64,000 bases of DNA from Streptomyces klenkii (GTDB lineage Bacteria; Actinomycetota; Actinomycetes; Streptomycetales; Streptomycetaceae): the NCBI RefSeq assembly GCF_003626645.1, contig NZ_RBAM01000016.1, positions 48,629 through 112,628 on the forward strand, given 5' to 3'. Positions 33,728 to 42,803 of the stretch are shown here, one piece after another (the stretch's first letter is position 1; each line of letters begins with the position of its first letter). Both the position numbers and the translations under genes were made by a program. A model generated the notes under the pieces. It was not told where the DNA came from, ran no database searches, and saw nothing but the letters and a program-made list of their open reading frames with translations.

Positions 33728-34165
33728 TCATATGCCGGGGGCGGGCTCTTCGCTCAGGACCAGATCCAGCAGGCCGGGGAAAGCCGCGTCGAACTCCGGC
33801 CTGCGCAGCCTGTTCAGACGGCGCGAGCCCGCGTCGCGCTGCTCGACGACGCCGGACTGGCGCAGCACCGCGAAGTGGTGGCTGCGCGTCGCCTTGGTGA
33901 CCGGCAGGTCGAACGTGCCGCAGGCCCGGGTCCAGTCGGGGCCGCCCGCGAGCTCCCTCACGATGGTGCGCCGCACGGGATCGGCGAGGGCCGTGAGCGC
34001 GTCGCTCAAGGTCACGTCGGCGGGATGGACGTGCGAAAGGCTCCGCGCCCGCCGCGACTGGGCGCGCCCCTCGGCCGAAGCGGACCCCTCGCCCGCGCCG
34101 TACTCCTCACCCGGCGGGCGGGAAGCGGGACTTGACGAAGTGTTCGACTCGGGTCTTACATTCAT
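33728..34165 (-). CDS. ArsR family transcriptional regulator
   Basis: A 145-residue winged-helix repressor: LSDALTALADPVRRTIVRELAGGPDWTRACGTFDLPVTKATRSHHFAVLRQSGVVEQRDAGSR in outline. There is no obvious cysteine metal cluster. The first about 45 residues are low-complexity, and a GTG near residue 50 could be the real start. It is divergent from a DHA2 exporter with only 26-56 bp between them, so it very likely represses that exporter. Confidence 0.87.
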   Translation of the reverse strand: MNVRPESNTSSSPASRPPGEEYGAGEGSASAEGRAQSRRARSLSHVHPADVTLSDALTALADPVRRTIVRELAGGPDWTRACGTFDLPVTKATRSHHFAVLRQSGVVEQRDAGSRRLNRLRRPEFDAAFPGLLDLVLSEEPAPGI

Positions 34166-34191
34166 AGTGATCGACCTCCGTCTAACACTTT

Positions 34192-35649
34192 ATGTCGTCC
34201 CAGGAAGCACGGTGGTGTGTCATGCCCGGCCGTTCGCCGTCCCGCCAGGTCACGGCCGCCGGGAGCGAACCCCCGGTCGCCGTCCCCCGGCCCACCGGCC
34301 CCCTCGCCCTCTTCGCCGTCTGTCTCGGCTTCTTCATGGTTCTCATGGACAGCAGCGCCCTCAACGTCGCGCTGCCCGCCATCCGGAAGGACCTCGCCGG
34401 AAGCCTGGCCGGCCTGGAGTGGCTCCTCAACGGCTACACCATCACCCTGGCCGCCTTCCTGCTCAGCGGAGGCGCGGTCAGCGACCGCTGGGGCGCCCGG
34501 CGGGTGTTCGGCGTCTCCCTGCTGGGATTCGTCGTGACCTCGGCGGCGTGCGCGGCGAGCCCGGACCTGGGCTCCCTGGTCACCGCCCGAGTGCTTCAGG
34601 GCATCACCGCCGGCGGGCTGCTGCCCGCCTCCCTGGCAGTGATCGCCGGCATGTACCCGGACCCCGCCCGGCGGGCCAGGGCGCTCACCGTCTGGGGCGG
34701 GGTCAGCTCCCTCGCCCTCGTGTTCGGCCCCGTCCTCGGCGGAGTGCTGACCACGGCCGTCGGTTGGCGTTCGGTCTTCCTGATCAACGTGCCCATCGGG
34801 CTGCTGGCCTGGTGGCTGACCAGGTTGCAGGTGCCTCCGTCCGCCACCCGGGAAGCGTCCCTCGACCCGGCCGGGCAGGCGCTGGCCGTCCTGGTCGTCG
34901 GCTGCGGCATCGGCGCGCTGATCGAGGGCGGCGCCCGGGGCTGGACCGACACCGTGACCTGGGTGCTGCTGGCGGTCACCCTCGTCGCGGGCGCGGCGTT
35001 CGTCGCGGTCGAGCGCCGCGTGACGGCCCCCGTCCTGCCCCTGGACCTGCTCGCCCGGCCACGGTTCGCCTGCGGCCTGGTCATCGGCGCGCTGTTCCAG
35101 TTCGGTGCCTACGGTGCGCAGTTCGCCCTCTCGCTGCGGCTCCAGAACACCTGGGGTCTCGACGCGCTCGGCGCGGGGCTGTCCTTCCTGCCCTTCGCCG
35201 GGATGTGGGCCTTCGCCTCCTTCTTCCTGGCCCGCGCCGTCACCCGCACCGGCCCGCGCCCGCTGCTGATCGGCGGTGCGCTGGCCGCCGCGGCCGGCGC
35301 CTGCGCGCTGCTGCCGCTCGGCGGGCATCCCGGCTGGTGGATCTTCTTCTGCGGCAGTGCCCTGCTCGGACTCGGTGCGGGGCTGATGGGGCCGAGCCTG
35401 CCCGCCGTGGTCCTGGGCGCACTGCCCGCCGACCGCTCGGGCCTGGCCTCCGGCGCGCTCAACGCCCTGCGCCAGATCGGTGGGGCGGTGTCGATCGCCC
35501 TCTTCGGCGTCCTGCTCGACGGCTCCCCGGGGCCGGCGGGGCTGCGGATCTGCCTCGCCCTCGTCGCACTCGGATTCCTGGTCGTCGTCCTCGCCGTACC
35601 CGCGGCCCTGCCCTCCCGCGCCCGCACGCCGCGGACCGCCCGTCCCTGA
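34192..35649 (+). CDS. MFS exporter, DHA2 family
   Basis: A 485-residue, roughly 14-helix drug:proton antiporter: CLGFFMVLMDSSALNVALPAI, WLLNGYTITLAAFLLSGGAVSDRWG, and FGPVLGGVL (motif C). The ATG at 34192 is 10 bp after a TAACACT -10-like box and could be leaderless; an ATG at 34222 is the alternative. It is divergent from an ArsR repressor. A quinone oxidoreductase follows after 48 bp, suggesting a stress or detoxification unit. Confidence 0.88.
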   Translation: MSSQEARWCVMPGRSPSRQVTAAGSEPPVAVPRPTGPLALFAVCLGFFMVLMDSSALNVALPAIRKDLAGSLAGLEWLLNGYTITLAAFLLSGGAVSDRWGARRVFGVSLLGFVVTSAACAASPDLGSLVTARVLQGITAGGLLPASLAVIAGMYPDPARRARALTVWGGVSSLALVFGPVLGGVLTTAVGWRSVFLINVPIGLLAWWLTRLQVPPSATREASLDPAGQALAVLVVGCGIGALIEGGARGWTDTVTWVLLAVTLVAGAAFVAVERRVTAPVLPLDLLARPRFACGLVIGALFQFGAYGAQFALSLRLQNTWGLDALGAGLSFLPFAGMWAFASFFLARAVTRTGPRPLLIGGALAAAAGACALLPLGGHPGWWIFFCGSALLGLGAGLMGPSLPAVVLGALPADRSGLASGALNALRQIGGAVSIALFGVLLDGSPGPAGLRICLALVALGFLVVVLAVPAALPSRARTPRTARP

Positions 35650-35697
35650 CCCCCGCCCCCTGCAAGCCGTCCCCTGCCTACCGCCCAGGAAGGAATC

Positions 35698-36669
35698 ATG
35701 CGCGCTGTCGTCGTCACCCGGTACGGAGGCCCCGAGGTCCTCACCGTCGCCGAACTGCCCGATCCGGTGCCCGGGCCCGGCGAGGTGGTGGCCCGTCCCT
35801 CGGCCATCGGCGTCAACTTCAAGGACGTCTACGAGCGCGAAGGCCGCGCGAAGCCGACCCCGCCCTTCACCCCCGGGTCCGAGGGCGCGGGCACGGTGAC
35901 GGCCGTCGGCGAGGGCGTGACCTCCCTCGCGCCGGGCGACCGCATCGCCTGGTGCGCGGCCCCCGGCAGCTACGCCGAGCAGGTCGTGGTGCCCGCGCGG
36001 GCGGCCGTCCCCCTGCCGGCGGACATCACGGACGAGGACGCGGCGGCCCTGCTGCTCCAGGGCCTGACCGCCCACTACCTCACCACCTCCACCCACCCCC
36101 TGGACGAAGGCGGGACCGCCCTGGTCCACGCGGCCGCCGGAGGCGTCGGCCGCCTGCTGACCCGGCTGCTCACCCGCCGCGGCGTCAAGGTCGTCGCCAC
36201 CGTCTCCACGCAGGCGAAGGCCGAAGCCGTCCGGCCGCTCGGCCCCTGGCAGACCCTGGTGACCGCCGGCGGCACCGACATCGCCGCGCGGGTCCGCGAC
36301 CTGACCGGCGGCCGCGGCGTCGACGTCGTCTACGACGGCGTGGGCCGCGACACCTTCGAGGCGGGCCTTCAGTCCCTGCGCCCGCGCGGCACGTTCGTCC
36401 TCTTCGGCGAGGCCTCGGGTCCCGTTCCCGCCGTCGACCCTCGTTCGCTCGCCTCCCACGGCTCTCTCTTCCTCACCCGCCCCACGCTCAACGACCACGC
36501 GACCGACCCGGCCGAGCTCCTCGCACGCTCGGCGGAGCTGTTCGCCTGGCTGCGCGACGGAGAGATCGACGTCTCCGTCAGTGGACGCTACGCACTGGAG
36601 GACGCGGCACGGGCCCACCACGACCTCCAGCAGCGCCGGACGACGGGCAAGCTCCTGCTCCAGCCGTAA
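35698..36669 (+). CDS. Quinone oxidoreductase-like zinc-independent MDR
   Basis: A 323-residue NADPH:quinone reductase-type medium-chain dehydrogenase. It has an N-terminal GroES-like fold (GVNFKDVYEREGR) and a cofactor motif HAAAGGVGRLLTRLL near 145. The zinc-binding cysteines of alcohol dehydrogenases are absent. AGGAAGGA precedes the ATG. It probably shares a transcript with the upstream exporter and reduces quinones or enones. Confidence 0.9.
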   Translation: MRAVVVTRYGGPEVLTVAELPDPVPGPGEVVARPSAIGVNFKDVYEREGRAKPTPPFTPGSEGAGTVTAVGEGVTSLAPGDRIAWCAAPGSYAEQVVVPARAAVPLPADITDEDAAALLLQGLTAHYLTTSTHPLDEGGTALVHAAAGGVGRLLTRLLTRRGVKVVATVSTQAKAEAVRPLGPWQTLVTAGGTDIAARVRDLTGGRGVDVVYDGVGRDTFEAGLQSLRPRGTFVLFGEASGPVPAVDPRSLASHGSLFLTRPTLNDHATDPAELLARSAELFAWLRDGEIDVSVSGRYALEDAARAHHDLQQRRTTGKLLLQP

Positions 36670-36705
36670 GGGGCGCCGGCCCGGCCGTGGAACGGGCAAG
36701 CCCCC

Positions 36706-37596
36706 TCAGCTGCCGTGCAGTTCCCCGATGACCGGGGCGAAGGCCTCCATGCCCGGCTCCAGGACCGTGATGTACGAGAAGCCGTACCGCTCCCGCTGCT
36801 CGCGCAGTTGCCCGGCCATCTGCGCGGTCGTGCCGACGAGGAGGATCGGGAGCTCCAAGGCCTCGTCCTCGGTGAGGTGCGGGATGAGCTTGAGGGAGGA
36901 GCGGATCACGGCCCTGCGGTCGTCGGTGGGCACGACCATCTGGACCAGGAGGTTCAGCTCGGCGGGCTCGGCGCGGCCGGCCGCGAACCGCCGGTACGCG
37001 GCGACGCGCTCCTCCAGTTGTGCGGCGGTGAGCACGGTAGGGATGCCGCTCGGGGCGTCGGGCTCGGTGCGGGCGCCGGTGAAGGCCGCGATGTCCGCGT
37101 GCGCGGCGATCAGCTTCAGCATGCGGTCGCCGTTGCCGCCGATCAGATAGGGCGGGCGGGGCCGTTGCAGCGGCTGCGGCCGGTGGCCGGGGAGGGCGAA
37201 GAGGCGGTCCAGTTCGCCGACGGTGCGCTGAAGGTGGGACACGCGCTCGCCGGGCGTCCCGAACGGCAGGCCGGCCGCGTCGTGTTCGGCCTTCACGTAG
37301 CCGCTGCCGAGGCCCAGCTCCAGGCGGCCGCCGGTGAGCGCGTCGGTCGCGGCCACCTCACGGGCGAGCAGCGTGGGGTTCCAGAACCCGGCGTTGAGCA
37401 CGAACGTGCCGAGCCGTGGCCGCTCGGTCGCCTCGGCCGCGGCGACGATCGCAGGGAAGGGCGCGGGCATGCCGAGGTGGTCGGGGACCAGGATGACGTC
37501 ATAGCCGAGCTCCTCGGCCCTGCGGCACTTCTTGCGCCACTCGCCTCCATCGGAGGGGGTCATCAGGTTGACGCCAAAACGGAATGGCCGGGTCAT
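36706..37596 (-). CDS. LLM class F420-dependent oxidoreductase
   Basis: A 296-residue luciferase-like monooxygenase-fold protein: RFGVNLM, ELGYDVILVPDHLGMPAPFPAIVAAAEAT, LGLGSGYVKAEHDAAGLPF, PPYLIGGNGDRMLKLIAAHAD. These fit the actinobacterial F420-dependent subfamily. GAGGAG precedes the ATG. It is 33 bp downstream of the glycosyltransferase gene on the same strand, probably the last gene of the transferase operon. It may perform a reduction or oxidation on the cluster product. Confidence 0.9.
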   Translation of the reverse strand: MTRPFRFGVNLMTPSDGGEWRKKCRRAEELGYDVILVPDHLGMPAPFPAIVAAAEATERPRLGTFVLNAGFWNPTLLAREVAATDALTGGRLELGLGSGYVKAEHDAAGLPFGTPGERVSHLQRTVGELDRLFALPGHRPQPLQRPRPPYLIGGNGDRMLKLIAAHADIAAFTGARTEPDAPSGIPTVLTAAQLEERVAAYRRFAAGRAEPAELNLLVQMVVPTDDRRAVIRSSLKLIPHLTEDEALELPILLVGTTAQMAGQLREQRERYGFSYITVLEPGMEAFAPVIGELHGS

Positions 37597-37629
37597 GCTC
37601 TCTCCTCGGAGACGACGGGCGTTCGGGGG

Positions 37630-38880
37630 TCACGTGCCGGCCAGCCGGTTCACTGCGGCGACGACCGGGGCCGTCCCGTCCTCCGCGCGGATGCGGGCGC
37701 CCAAGGCGCGGGCCCGCTCCCGGTAGGACGGGTCGGTGGTGACGCGCAGCAGGGCGGCGGCCAGGGCGTCCGCGGTGAGGCGGCGCAGCGGTACGGCCGG
37801 GGGCGCGACGCCCAGGGCGGTGAGGCGGCCGGCCCAGAAGCCGGTGTCGAGCTGGAGGGGGAGCGGTACGGCGGGCACTCCCGCGCGCAAGGCGGCCGCC
37901 GTGGTGCCCGCTCCGCCGTGGTGCACCACGGCGGCGGTCTCCGGGAAGAGCGCGGCGTGCGGGAGTTCGCCGACGGTGAGCATGTCGTCGCCGTCGGCCT
38001 CCAGTCCGCTCCAGCCGCGCTGGACCACTCCGCGCAGCCCGGCCGCGCGCAGGGCCCGTACCACCGTTGCGCCCACCCGAGCCGGGTCGCGCACGGGGAT
38101 GCTGCCCAGTCCGACGAAGACCGGTGGCGGGCCGGAGTCCAGGAAGTCCCTGACGTGCCGGGGCAGTCCGGTGCCGGGCGGGTCGTGCTGCCACCAGTAG
38201 CCGTCGACGGTCAGCTCCGGGCGCCAGTCGCGGGGGCGGGGGACGACGAGCGGGCTGAAGCCGTGCCGGACGGGCCAGCGCTGCCGTTCGCGGGCGCGGC
38301 GGGCCGCTCGGGTGCTGCTGGGCGGCAGGCCGAGGCGGGCCCGCAGGGTGCGGGCGGTGCCGGAGTAGACGGCGTCCACGACGGAGTTCACGGCCCGCGC
38401 GGCGATCCGGTTGCCGGCCGGGCCCCAGGAGCGGGTGCTCAGGACGCTCGGGGCGAACTCGCCGGTGACGTGGAGGGGCTGGAGGTAGACGCCCATGCCG
38501 GGCAGGCCGAGCCCCTCGGCGAGGGTGTGCCCGAGCAGTTGCAGGGAGCTCGACACGAGCAGGACGTCGGCTTCCTGCGCGGCCGCCAGCAGGCCGTCCG
38601 CCATCTGTCGCGCGCCCTGCCGGGCGAGCAGGAAGGCCCGGGCCCGCTGCTCGGCGTCGGTGGCGCTCCCCCGCAGCGCGCGCCCTCGCGCCGTGTCCAG
38701 TTCGGCCCGCGGGTCCACCGGCAGCGGGTGGAAGCCGATGCCCGCGTTCTCGGCGAGGGGCGCGAAGCGGGCGTGGGTGACCAGGGTGACCCGGTGCCCG
38801 GCCCGCTCCAGAGCGTGCCCCAGCCCGGTGTAGGGAGCCGCGTCACCGCGCGAGCCGGCGGTCAGCAGCGCCACTCTCAT
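37630..38880 (-). CDS. GT1 (GT-B) glycosyltransferase
   Basis: A 416-residue UDP/dTDP-sugar-dependent transferase of the natural-product and sterol type. The N-terminal acceptor domain starts MRVALLTAGSRGDAAPYTGLGHAL. The C-terminal donor domain has VFVGLGSIPV and the signature HHGGAGTTAAALRAGVPAVPLPLQLD. Its ATG overlaps the stop of the acyltransferase-like gene (ATGA). It likely attaches a sugar to the hydrophobic product of this cluster; donor and acceptor are unknown. No sugar-biosynthesis genes are in the window. Confidence 0.92.
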   Translation of the reverse strand: MRVALLTAGSRGDAAPYTGLGHALERAGHRVTLVTHARFAPLAENAGIGFHPLPVDPRAELDTARGRALRGSATDAEQRARAFLLARQGARQMADGLLAAAQEADVLLVSSSLQLLGHTLAEGLGLPGMGVYLQPLHVTGEFAPSVLSTRSWGPAGNRIAARAVNSVVDAVYSGTARTLRARLGLPPSSTRAARRARERQRWPVRHGFSPLVVPRPRDWRPELTVDGYWWQHDPPGTGLPRHVRDFLDSGPPPVFVGLGSIPVRDPARVGATVVRALRAAGLRGVVQRGWSGLEADGDDMLTVGELPHAALFPETAAVVHHGGAGTTAAALRAGVPAVPLPLQLDTGFWAGRLTALGVAPPAVPLRRLTADALAAALLRVTTDPSYRERARALGARIRAEDGTAPVVAAVNRLAGT

Positions 38881-40262
38881 CGGTCCGCGCCTCGTTGGTG
38901 ACGGCTCGACGCGGTGAGCATGATCTCCCGCACCCGGTCGAGGTACTTCGGCACGCCCGCCGCTGCCTCCGGAGTGTCCGGCATGCTGACCACCAGGTCG
39001 GCCCGGTCGGGGAGCCAGTTGAACCACATCGACACGCCGCTGGCGTTGTCGGGGCCGGTCAGGATCGTCGCGTCCGCGTGGAGGTAGTCACGGGAACCCG
39101 GTGCGGCCCGCCCGTCCAGATAGGACGCCATGGGCGGGATGGCCGGAATGGCCGAGATACTGCCCTCTTCCAGGAGCAGTTCGAGCGCCCGGTGCAACGG
39201 CACGTCGTACGCCGCACGGGCGGTCTGGAAGCCTTGCTGTGCGGCGGTGATCGCCCCGGCGAAGGTCGGGGAGGCGGGCAGGCGGAACAGCAGCGGCGCG
39301 AGGTTGACCAGCCAGCCGTGGACGTGGAGCAGCCGGGGGTAGGCCCTGGTCGACACGGCGGTGAGCACGCGGTAGACGTCGTTGCCGGTGAACTCCCACT
39401 GTGCGAGGGCCAGCGCGGCGAAGGCGCCCGCGCCGAACCCGCCGCCCTGCTCGGCGCAATAGGCGCGGAACGCGCGTGCCTGTGCACTGGTGAGCACCGG
39501 GTACTGGAGGCGCGTGCCGGGCAGCAGTTCGCCGGTTTCGTTGCCCAGCGCGACGGGGAAGCCGGGGAAGCCGCCGTCCCCCGTGGCCAGGAACTCCGAC
39601 CAGGCGGCGAGCTCCGGCGCGGCCGCCGTCAGCGATGCGGAGCGTTCCCGCTCGCGGCGGTTGTGGTCCAGGTAGCCGGGTACCGGCGCCAGGTGGACCG
39701 AGGTGTTGCCGCGGGCCGCCCGGTACCGGGCGCGGATCTCGTGGAACAGCAGCGCCAGGGAGTGCGCGTCGGTATAGGAGTGGTCGATCGCGAAGTACAC
39801 CGTGGACGTCGTGTCCCGGCGGACCACTCCGGCGAGGAATCCCAGCCGGCTCGCCGTGGTCCGCTCGTCGATCCGCCGGTGCAGGTGGGCGCGCAGGTCG
39901 TCCGCGCTCGTGAACTCGCCCACGCGCACCGGACGCACCGTGAGGGAATCGGGCGGCAGGCGGAACCCGGGCAGGTCCTCGCTGTCCGGCTCGTACCAGG
40001 TGTGGAACGCCTCGTGTCTTCGCGCGAGCCCTTGCCACGCGTCGGTGAGCGCGTCGAGATCGGCCCGGCCTTCGAGCTCGAAGGCCAAGGCCACCCAGGG
40101 CGACTGCCGCCGGCCGGCGGCGCGGTTGGCGGCCGACGACTGCAAGTGGGCCCGCTGGAAGAACGACGCGGGCACGTCGTGCCGTACGGGCTCCCGGTCG
40201 GCGGCCGGTTCGAACTCGACCACTTCGCCCGGCTCGGGTCGCCAGTCGAGGATCTGGGTCAT
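38877..40262 (-). CDS. Condensation-fold acyltransferase-like protein (motif DHxxxDA)
   Basis: A 461-residue stand-alone protein of the NRPS condensation/PapA acyltransferase superfamily. The HHxxxDG motif appears as Asp160-His161-Ser-Tyr-Thr-Asp165-Ala166. The catalytic second His and the structural Asp are kept, but the first His and the Gly are changed. Other C-fold segments are DALTDAWQGLARRHEAFHTWYE and the bridging-region LVNLAPLLFRL. The ATG at 40262 is preferred, with GGAGGAGGA upstream. It probably transfers an acyl group, or condenses a carrier-bound chain with an alcohol or amine. Confidence 0.83.
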   Translation of the reverse strand: MTQILDWRPEPGEVVEFEPAADREPVRHDVPASFFQRAHLQSSAANRAAGRRQSPWVALAFELEGRADLDALTDAWQGLARRHEAFHTWYEPDSEDLPGFRLPPDSLTVRPVRVGEFTSADDLRAHLHRRIDERTTASRLGFLAGVVRRDTTSTVYFAIDHSYTDAHSLALLFHEIRARYRAARGNTSVHLAPVPGYLDHNRRERERSASLTAAAPELAAWSEFLATGDGGFPGFPVALGNETGELLPGTRLQYPVLTSAQARAFRAYCAEQGGGFGAGAFAALALAQWEFTGNDVYRVLTAVSTRAYPRLLHVHGWLVNLAPLLFRLPASPTFAGAITAAQQGFQTARAAYDVPLHRALELLLEEGSISAIPAIPPMASYLDGRAAPGSRDYLHADATILTGPDNASGVSMWFNWLPDRADLVVSMPDTPEAAAGVPKYLDRVREIMLTASSRHQRGADR

Positions 40263-40296
40263 GCGCACGGTGAGTCTCCTCCTCCGAAGGACGTAC

Positions 40297-40360
40297 GGTC
40301 CTGGGAGTGTCGGTTCCTGGGAAGTCCGGTCCTGGGAAACGTCCGGTCCTGGGAACGTCC
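40297..40360. repeat. Four tandem repeats of about 16 bp in an operon gap
   Basis: Four head-to-tail copies of GGTCCTGGGAACGTCC (15-17 bp, with one- and two-base length changes) fill the gap between the two condensation-fold genes. They end 35 bp upstream of the start at 40262. The varying unit length suggests slippage rather than a strictly spaced operator. Confidence 0.8.
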
Positions 40361-40362
40361 GG

Positions 40363-41721
40363 TTAGGCGGGCATGGGAACGGCGTCGGCACGGTGACCGT
40401 CCGCGACGCGGGCGGCGGCGTGCGCGGCGGCCACGACGAAGCGGCCGACGTTCGCGCGGGCAACAGCCGTGTCGGGGAAGCGTGCCGACAGGTGCACGCC
40501 GCGGTCGCTCCTGGTCAGCCACACGTACACCTCGGCCGGGCCGTGGATCCGGCTGCGCAGCATCACGTCTTCCTGCTGGGGCGGGGCGCCCGGCACGCGG
40601 CGTACGTCGAGATAGGACACGACGAACCTGGGGTGGATCTCCCTGCGCAGCATCCGGCTGATGTGGGGCAGCGAACTGCCCGGCCCCGGTCTGTGCCTGC
40701 GCAGTTCGGCGGCGGCGAAGGCGATGGTGTCGGCGAAGCCGGCCCCGGCCGCCGCCGGGATCCGCACCGGGTGCAGGCCGACGAACCAGCCCGGCGCCGT
40801 TCGCCACCGGTCGGGCCGGGTGTTGGCCAGGTTCACCACGGACAGGTGCCGCTCACCCGCGACCTCCGCCGCGGCGAGCGCGAGGCAGGCGAGCAGCCCC
40901 GCGGCGGTGGTGCCTCCGCCCGCGCGTGACGCGTCGGCGAACCTGGCGGCCGCCGGCCCGTCGAGCAGCCGGCGGTAGGTGCTGCACTGCGTGTGCGGCG
41001 CCTCGGCGGCGCCGAGCGGCAGCGGGAAGGCGGGGGTCTGACCGTGCGCTCCGCGGAGCAGGGTCCGCCAGTGGTCCGCGCGCTCGGGCCCCGCCGGCAG
41101 CCGGTGGGCCAGGCTCCGTTCCTCGGCCCCGAAGTCCAGGAACGTCGGACCGGGCACGTCCTCGGCGCGGCCCGCCAGGCGGCCGCGGATCTGCCCCGGG
41201 ATCATGGCGAGCGTGTAGCCGTCCACGACGCCGTGGTCCGCCCCTGCGAACACCGTCACTCCGGCCGCGTCCTCGACCGTCGCGAAGGCCACCTGCGGCC
41301 AGCCCAGGGGGCTGACGCTGCGGTCGAAGAAGGCCTCGATCTGCCGCCGGACCGATGCGCCGTCGGCGAAGACACCGACGTCCTGCCGTCGCAGCGTGAC
41401 CGCGCTCGCCGGGAGCGTGCGGCGCACGCAGCGGTCCGGGGCCGGCACCAGCTTGCTGCGCAGGTGCTCGTATCCGCGCAGCCAGGCCGAGAACGCGGAA
41501 GCCACCCGGTCCGGGCCGGCACGCCCCACGCCGAACGACACCCCGACCCACGCCGGATCCACGTGCCGCGGCCCCCGCGCCGCCGCGGCACGCACATGGT
41601 GCTCGTGGACGAGTGCGGGCGCCCGCGGGTCGTCCGCCCAGGCCGATGCCGGGGCGGACGGTGTCCAGAACACCAGCCGGCCGGCGGGCACCGCGCTGTC
41701 TCCCAATTCTGTGAACTCCAA
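40363..41721 (-). CDS. Condensation-fold acyltransferase-like protein (motif DHxxxDG)
   Basis: A 452-residue member of the condensation/PapA superfamily, only distantly similar to its neighbour. The core motif is Asp162-His163-Gly-Val-Val-Asp167-Gly168, again with Asp in place of the first His. The segment HLSVVNLANTRPDRWRTAPGW is typical of the second half of the fold. It is the first gene of the minus-strand set (two transferases, GT, LLM) and is divergent from the methyltransferase/ACP/KS operon. Pairing with a free-standing ACP suggests transfer of an ACP-bound acyl group. Confidence 0.8.
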   Translation of the reverse strand: MEFTELGDSAVPAGRLVFWTPSAPASAWADDPRAPALVHEHHVRAAAARGPRHVDPAWVGVSFGVGRAGPDRVASAFSAWLRGYEHLRSKLVPAPDRCVRRTLPASAVTLRRQDVGVFADGASVRRQIEAFFDRSVSPLGWPQVAFATVEDAAGVTVFAGADHGVVDGYTLAMIPGQIRGRLAGRAEDVPGPTFLDFGAEERSLAHRLPAGPERADHWRTLLRGAHGQTPAFPLPLGAAEAPHTQCSTYRRLLDGPAAARFADASRAGGGTTAAGLLACLALAAAEVAGERHLSVVNLANTRPDRWRTAPGWFVGLHPVRIPAAAGAGFADTIAFAAAELRRHRPGPGSSLPHISRMLRREIHPRFVVSYLDVRRVPGAPPQQEDVMLRSRIHGPAEVYVWLTRSDRGVHLSARFPDTAVARANVGRFVVAAAHAAARVADGHRADAVPMPA

Positions 41722-41820
41722 AATTTCACCGGCCCGACACAGTGCGACGCCGGCTCCGAATCACCATCACGTTGCTCTCCTTATGACACCTCTGTGCGGC
41801 CGCTGAAGCTATCCGACAAC

Positions 41821-41838
41821 GATGAAACAAGGATGAAA
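41821..41838 (+). promoter_or_regulatory. Direct heptamer repeat at 11-bp spacing, candidate SARP site
   Basis: GATGAAA, 4 bp, GATGAAA. Two heptamers one helical turn apart are the arrangement bound by SARP regulators. It lies in the 219-bp divergent gap, 103 bp upstream of the methyltransferase start. A SARP gene is 5 kb downstream. The -10 element is not obvious. Confidence 0.4.
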
Positions 41839-41940
41839 GAGAACCCTCTTGTTGCCCATGGAATGCACTGGTAGCGTCCGCCACCGTCAATTCGTTCCGT
41901 GCTGAGCCGACCTCTTGACCGGCCGGCGGAGGGGGAATTC

Positions 41941-42780
41941 ATGAATTCATCAGCAGACACCGGATCATTACCGGCCGCGGGCGGTGCGGAACCGTCCACG
42001 GACTACGCCGCACTGCGCCGCGACCCGGAATACGCCGAGTTGAACCGCGCGCTGCTCGACCTGGTTCCGGTCGGTTCCGGGCCGGCCGTCCTCGACCTGG
42101 GGTGCGGAGACGGCGCCGTCAGCGAGCAGCTGCTGCTGCGCGACCCGGCCATGTCCCTGACCGCTGTCGACCCCGACCCGGCCCTGCTCGACGCGGCACG
42201 GGCCCGCCTGGGCGACCGGATCCGTTCCGCCGTGGGCGACGCGGCCTCCGTCTCCCGGCTGTTCCCGCCGGACGCCTTCGACACCGTCGTCCTGGCCAAC
42301 TGCATTCATCTCGTCCCGGACCTCGGCGAGGCGCTCGGTGCGATCGGGCAGGTTCTCGCAGGTGGCGGGCGCCTGGTGTGCAACTCGGCCTTCTACTCGG
42401 GCGCGGAGAGCGCGGCCGACCTGCCGGTGTACGCCGAGCTGGTCGGCACGGCCCGCCGCCTCGCCCGCAAGCGCGGACTCCCGCCGGCCCGGTCGGCCGC
42501 CGGCCGCCCCGCGGGGCTGCGCAGGAGCGCCGCGGACTACCAGGCCGCCCTGGCCGCGGCCGGCTTCACCGGCGTGGTCACCACCGAGCGGGTGATCACC
42601 CTCGGCCGGTCCTTTCTCGCCGCACTGTGCTCGACCCCGATGTTCGCCACCGCGGCCCTGCCCGGCATCGACCGGCACACCGCCGCGGAACTGCTCGCCG
42701 AGGCGCTGGAACAGCAATACGAGCGCGCCCCGTTCACGATCACGCGGCGCTGCGTCTACTTCTCCGCGACCAAGCCGTAG
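41941..42780 (+). CDS. SAM-dependent class I methyltransferase
   Basis: A 279-residue methyltransferase: SAM motif I is VLDLGCGDGAVSEQLL near residue 42, followed by an acidic VDPDPALLDAARARLG and ANCIHLVPDLGEALGAIGQVL. GGAGGGGGA stands upstream of the ATG. Codon 10 is TTA (41968-41970), rare in Streptomyces, so translation should need the bldA tRNA. This is the first gene of a three-gene operon with ACP and KS. It probably methylates the carrier-bound or released product. Confidence 0.9.
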   Translation: MNSSADTGSLPAAGGAEPSTDYAALRRDPEYAELNRALLDLVPVGSGPAVLDLGCGDGAVSEQLLLRDPAMSLTAVDPDPALLDAARARLGDRIRSAVGDAASVSRLFPPDAFDTVVLANCIHLVPDLGEALGAIGQVLAGGGRLVCNSAFYSGAESAADLPVYAELVGTARRLARKRGLPPARSAAGRPAGLRRSAADYQAALAAAGFTGVVTTERVITLGRSFLAALCSTPMFATAALPGIDRHTAAELLAEALEQQYERAPFTITRRCVYFSATKP

Positions 42781-42803
42781 AAACACCGGGAAAGGAATTC
42801 CTC

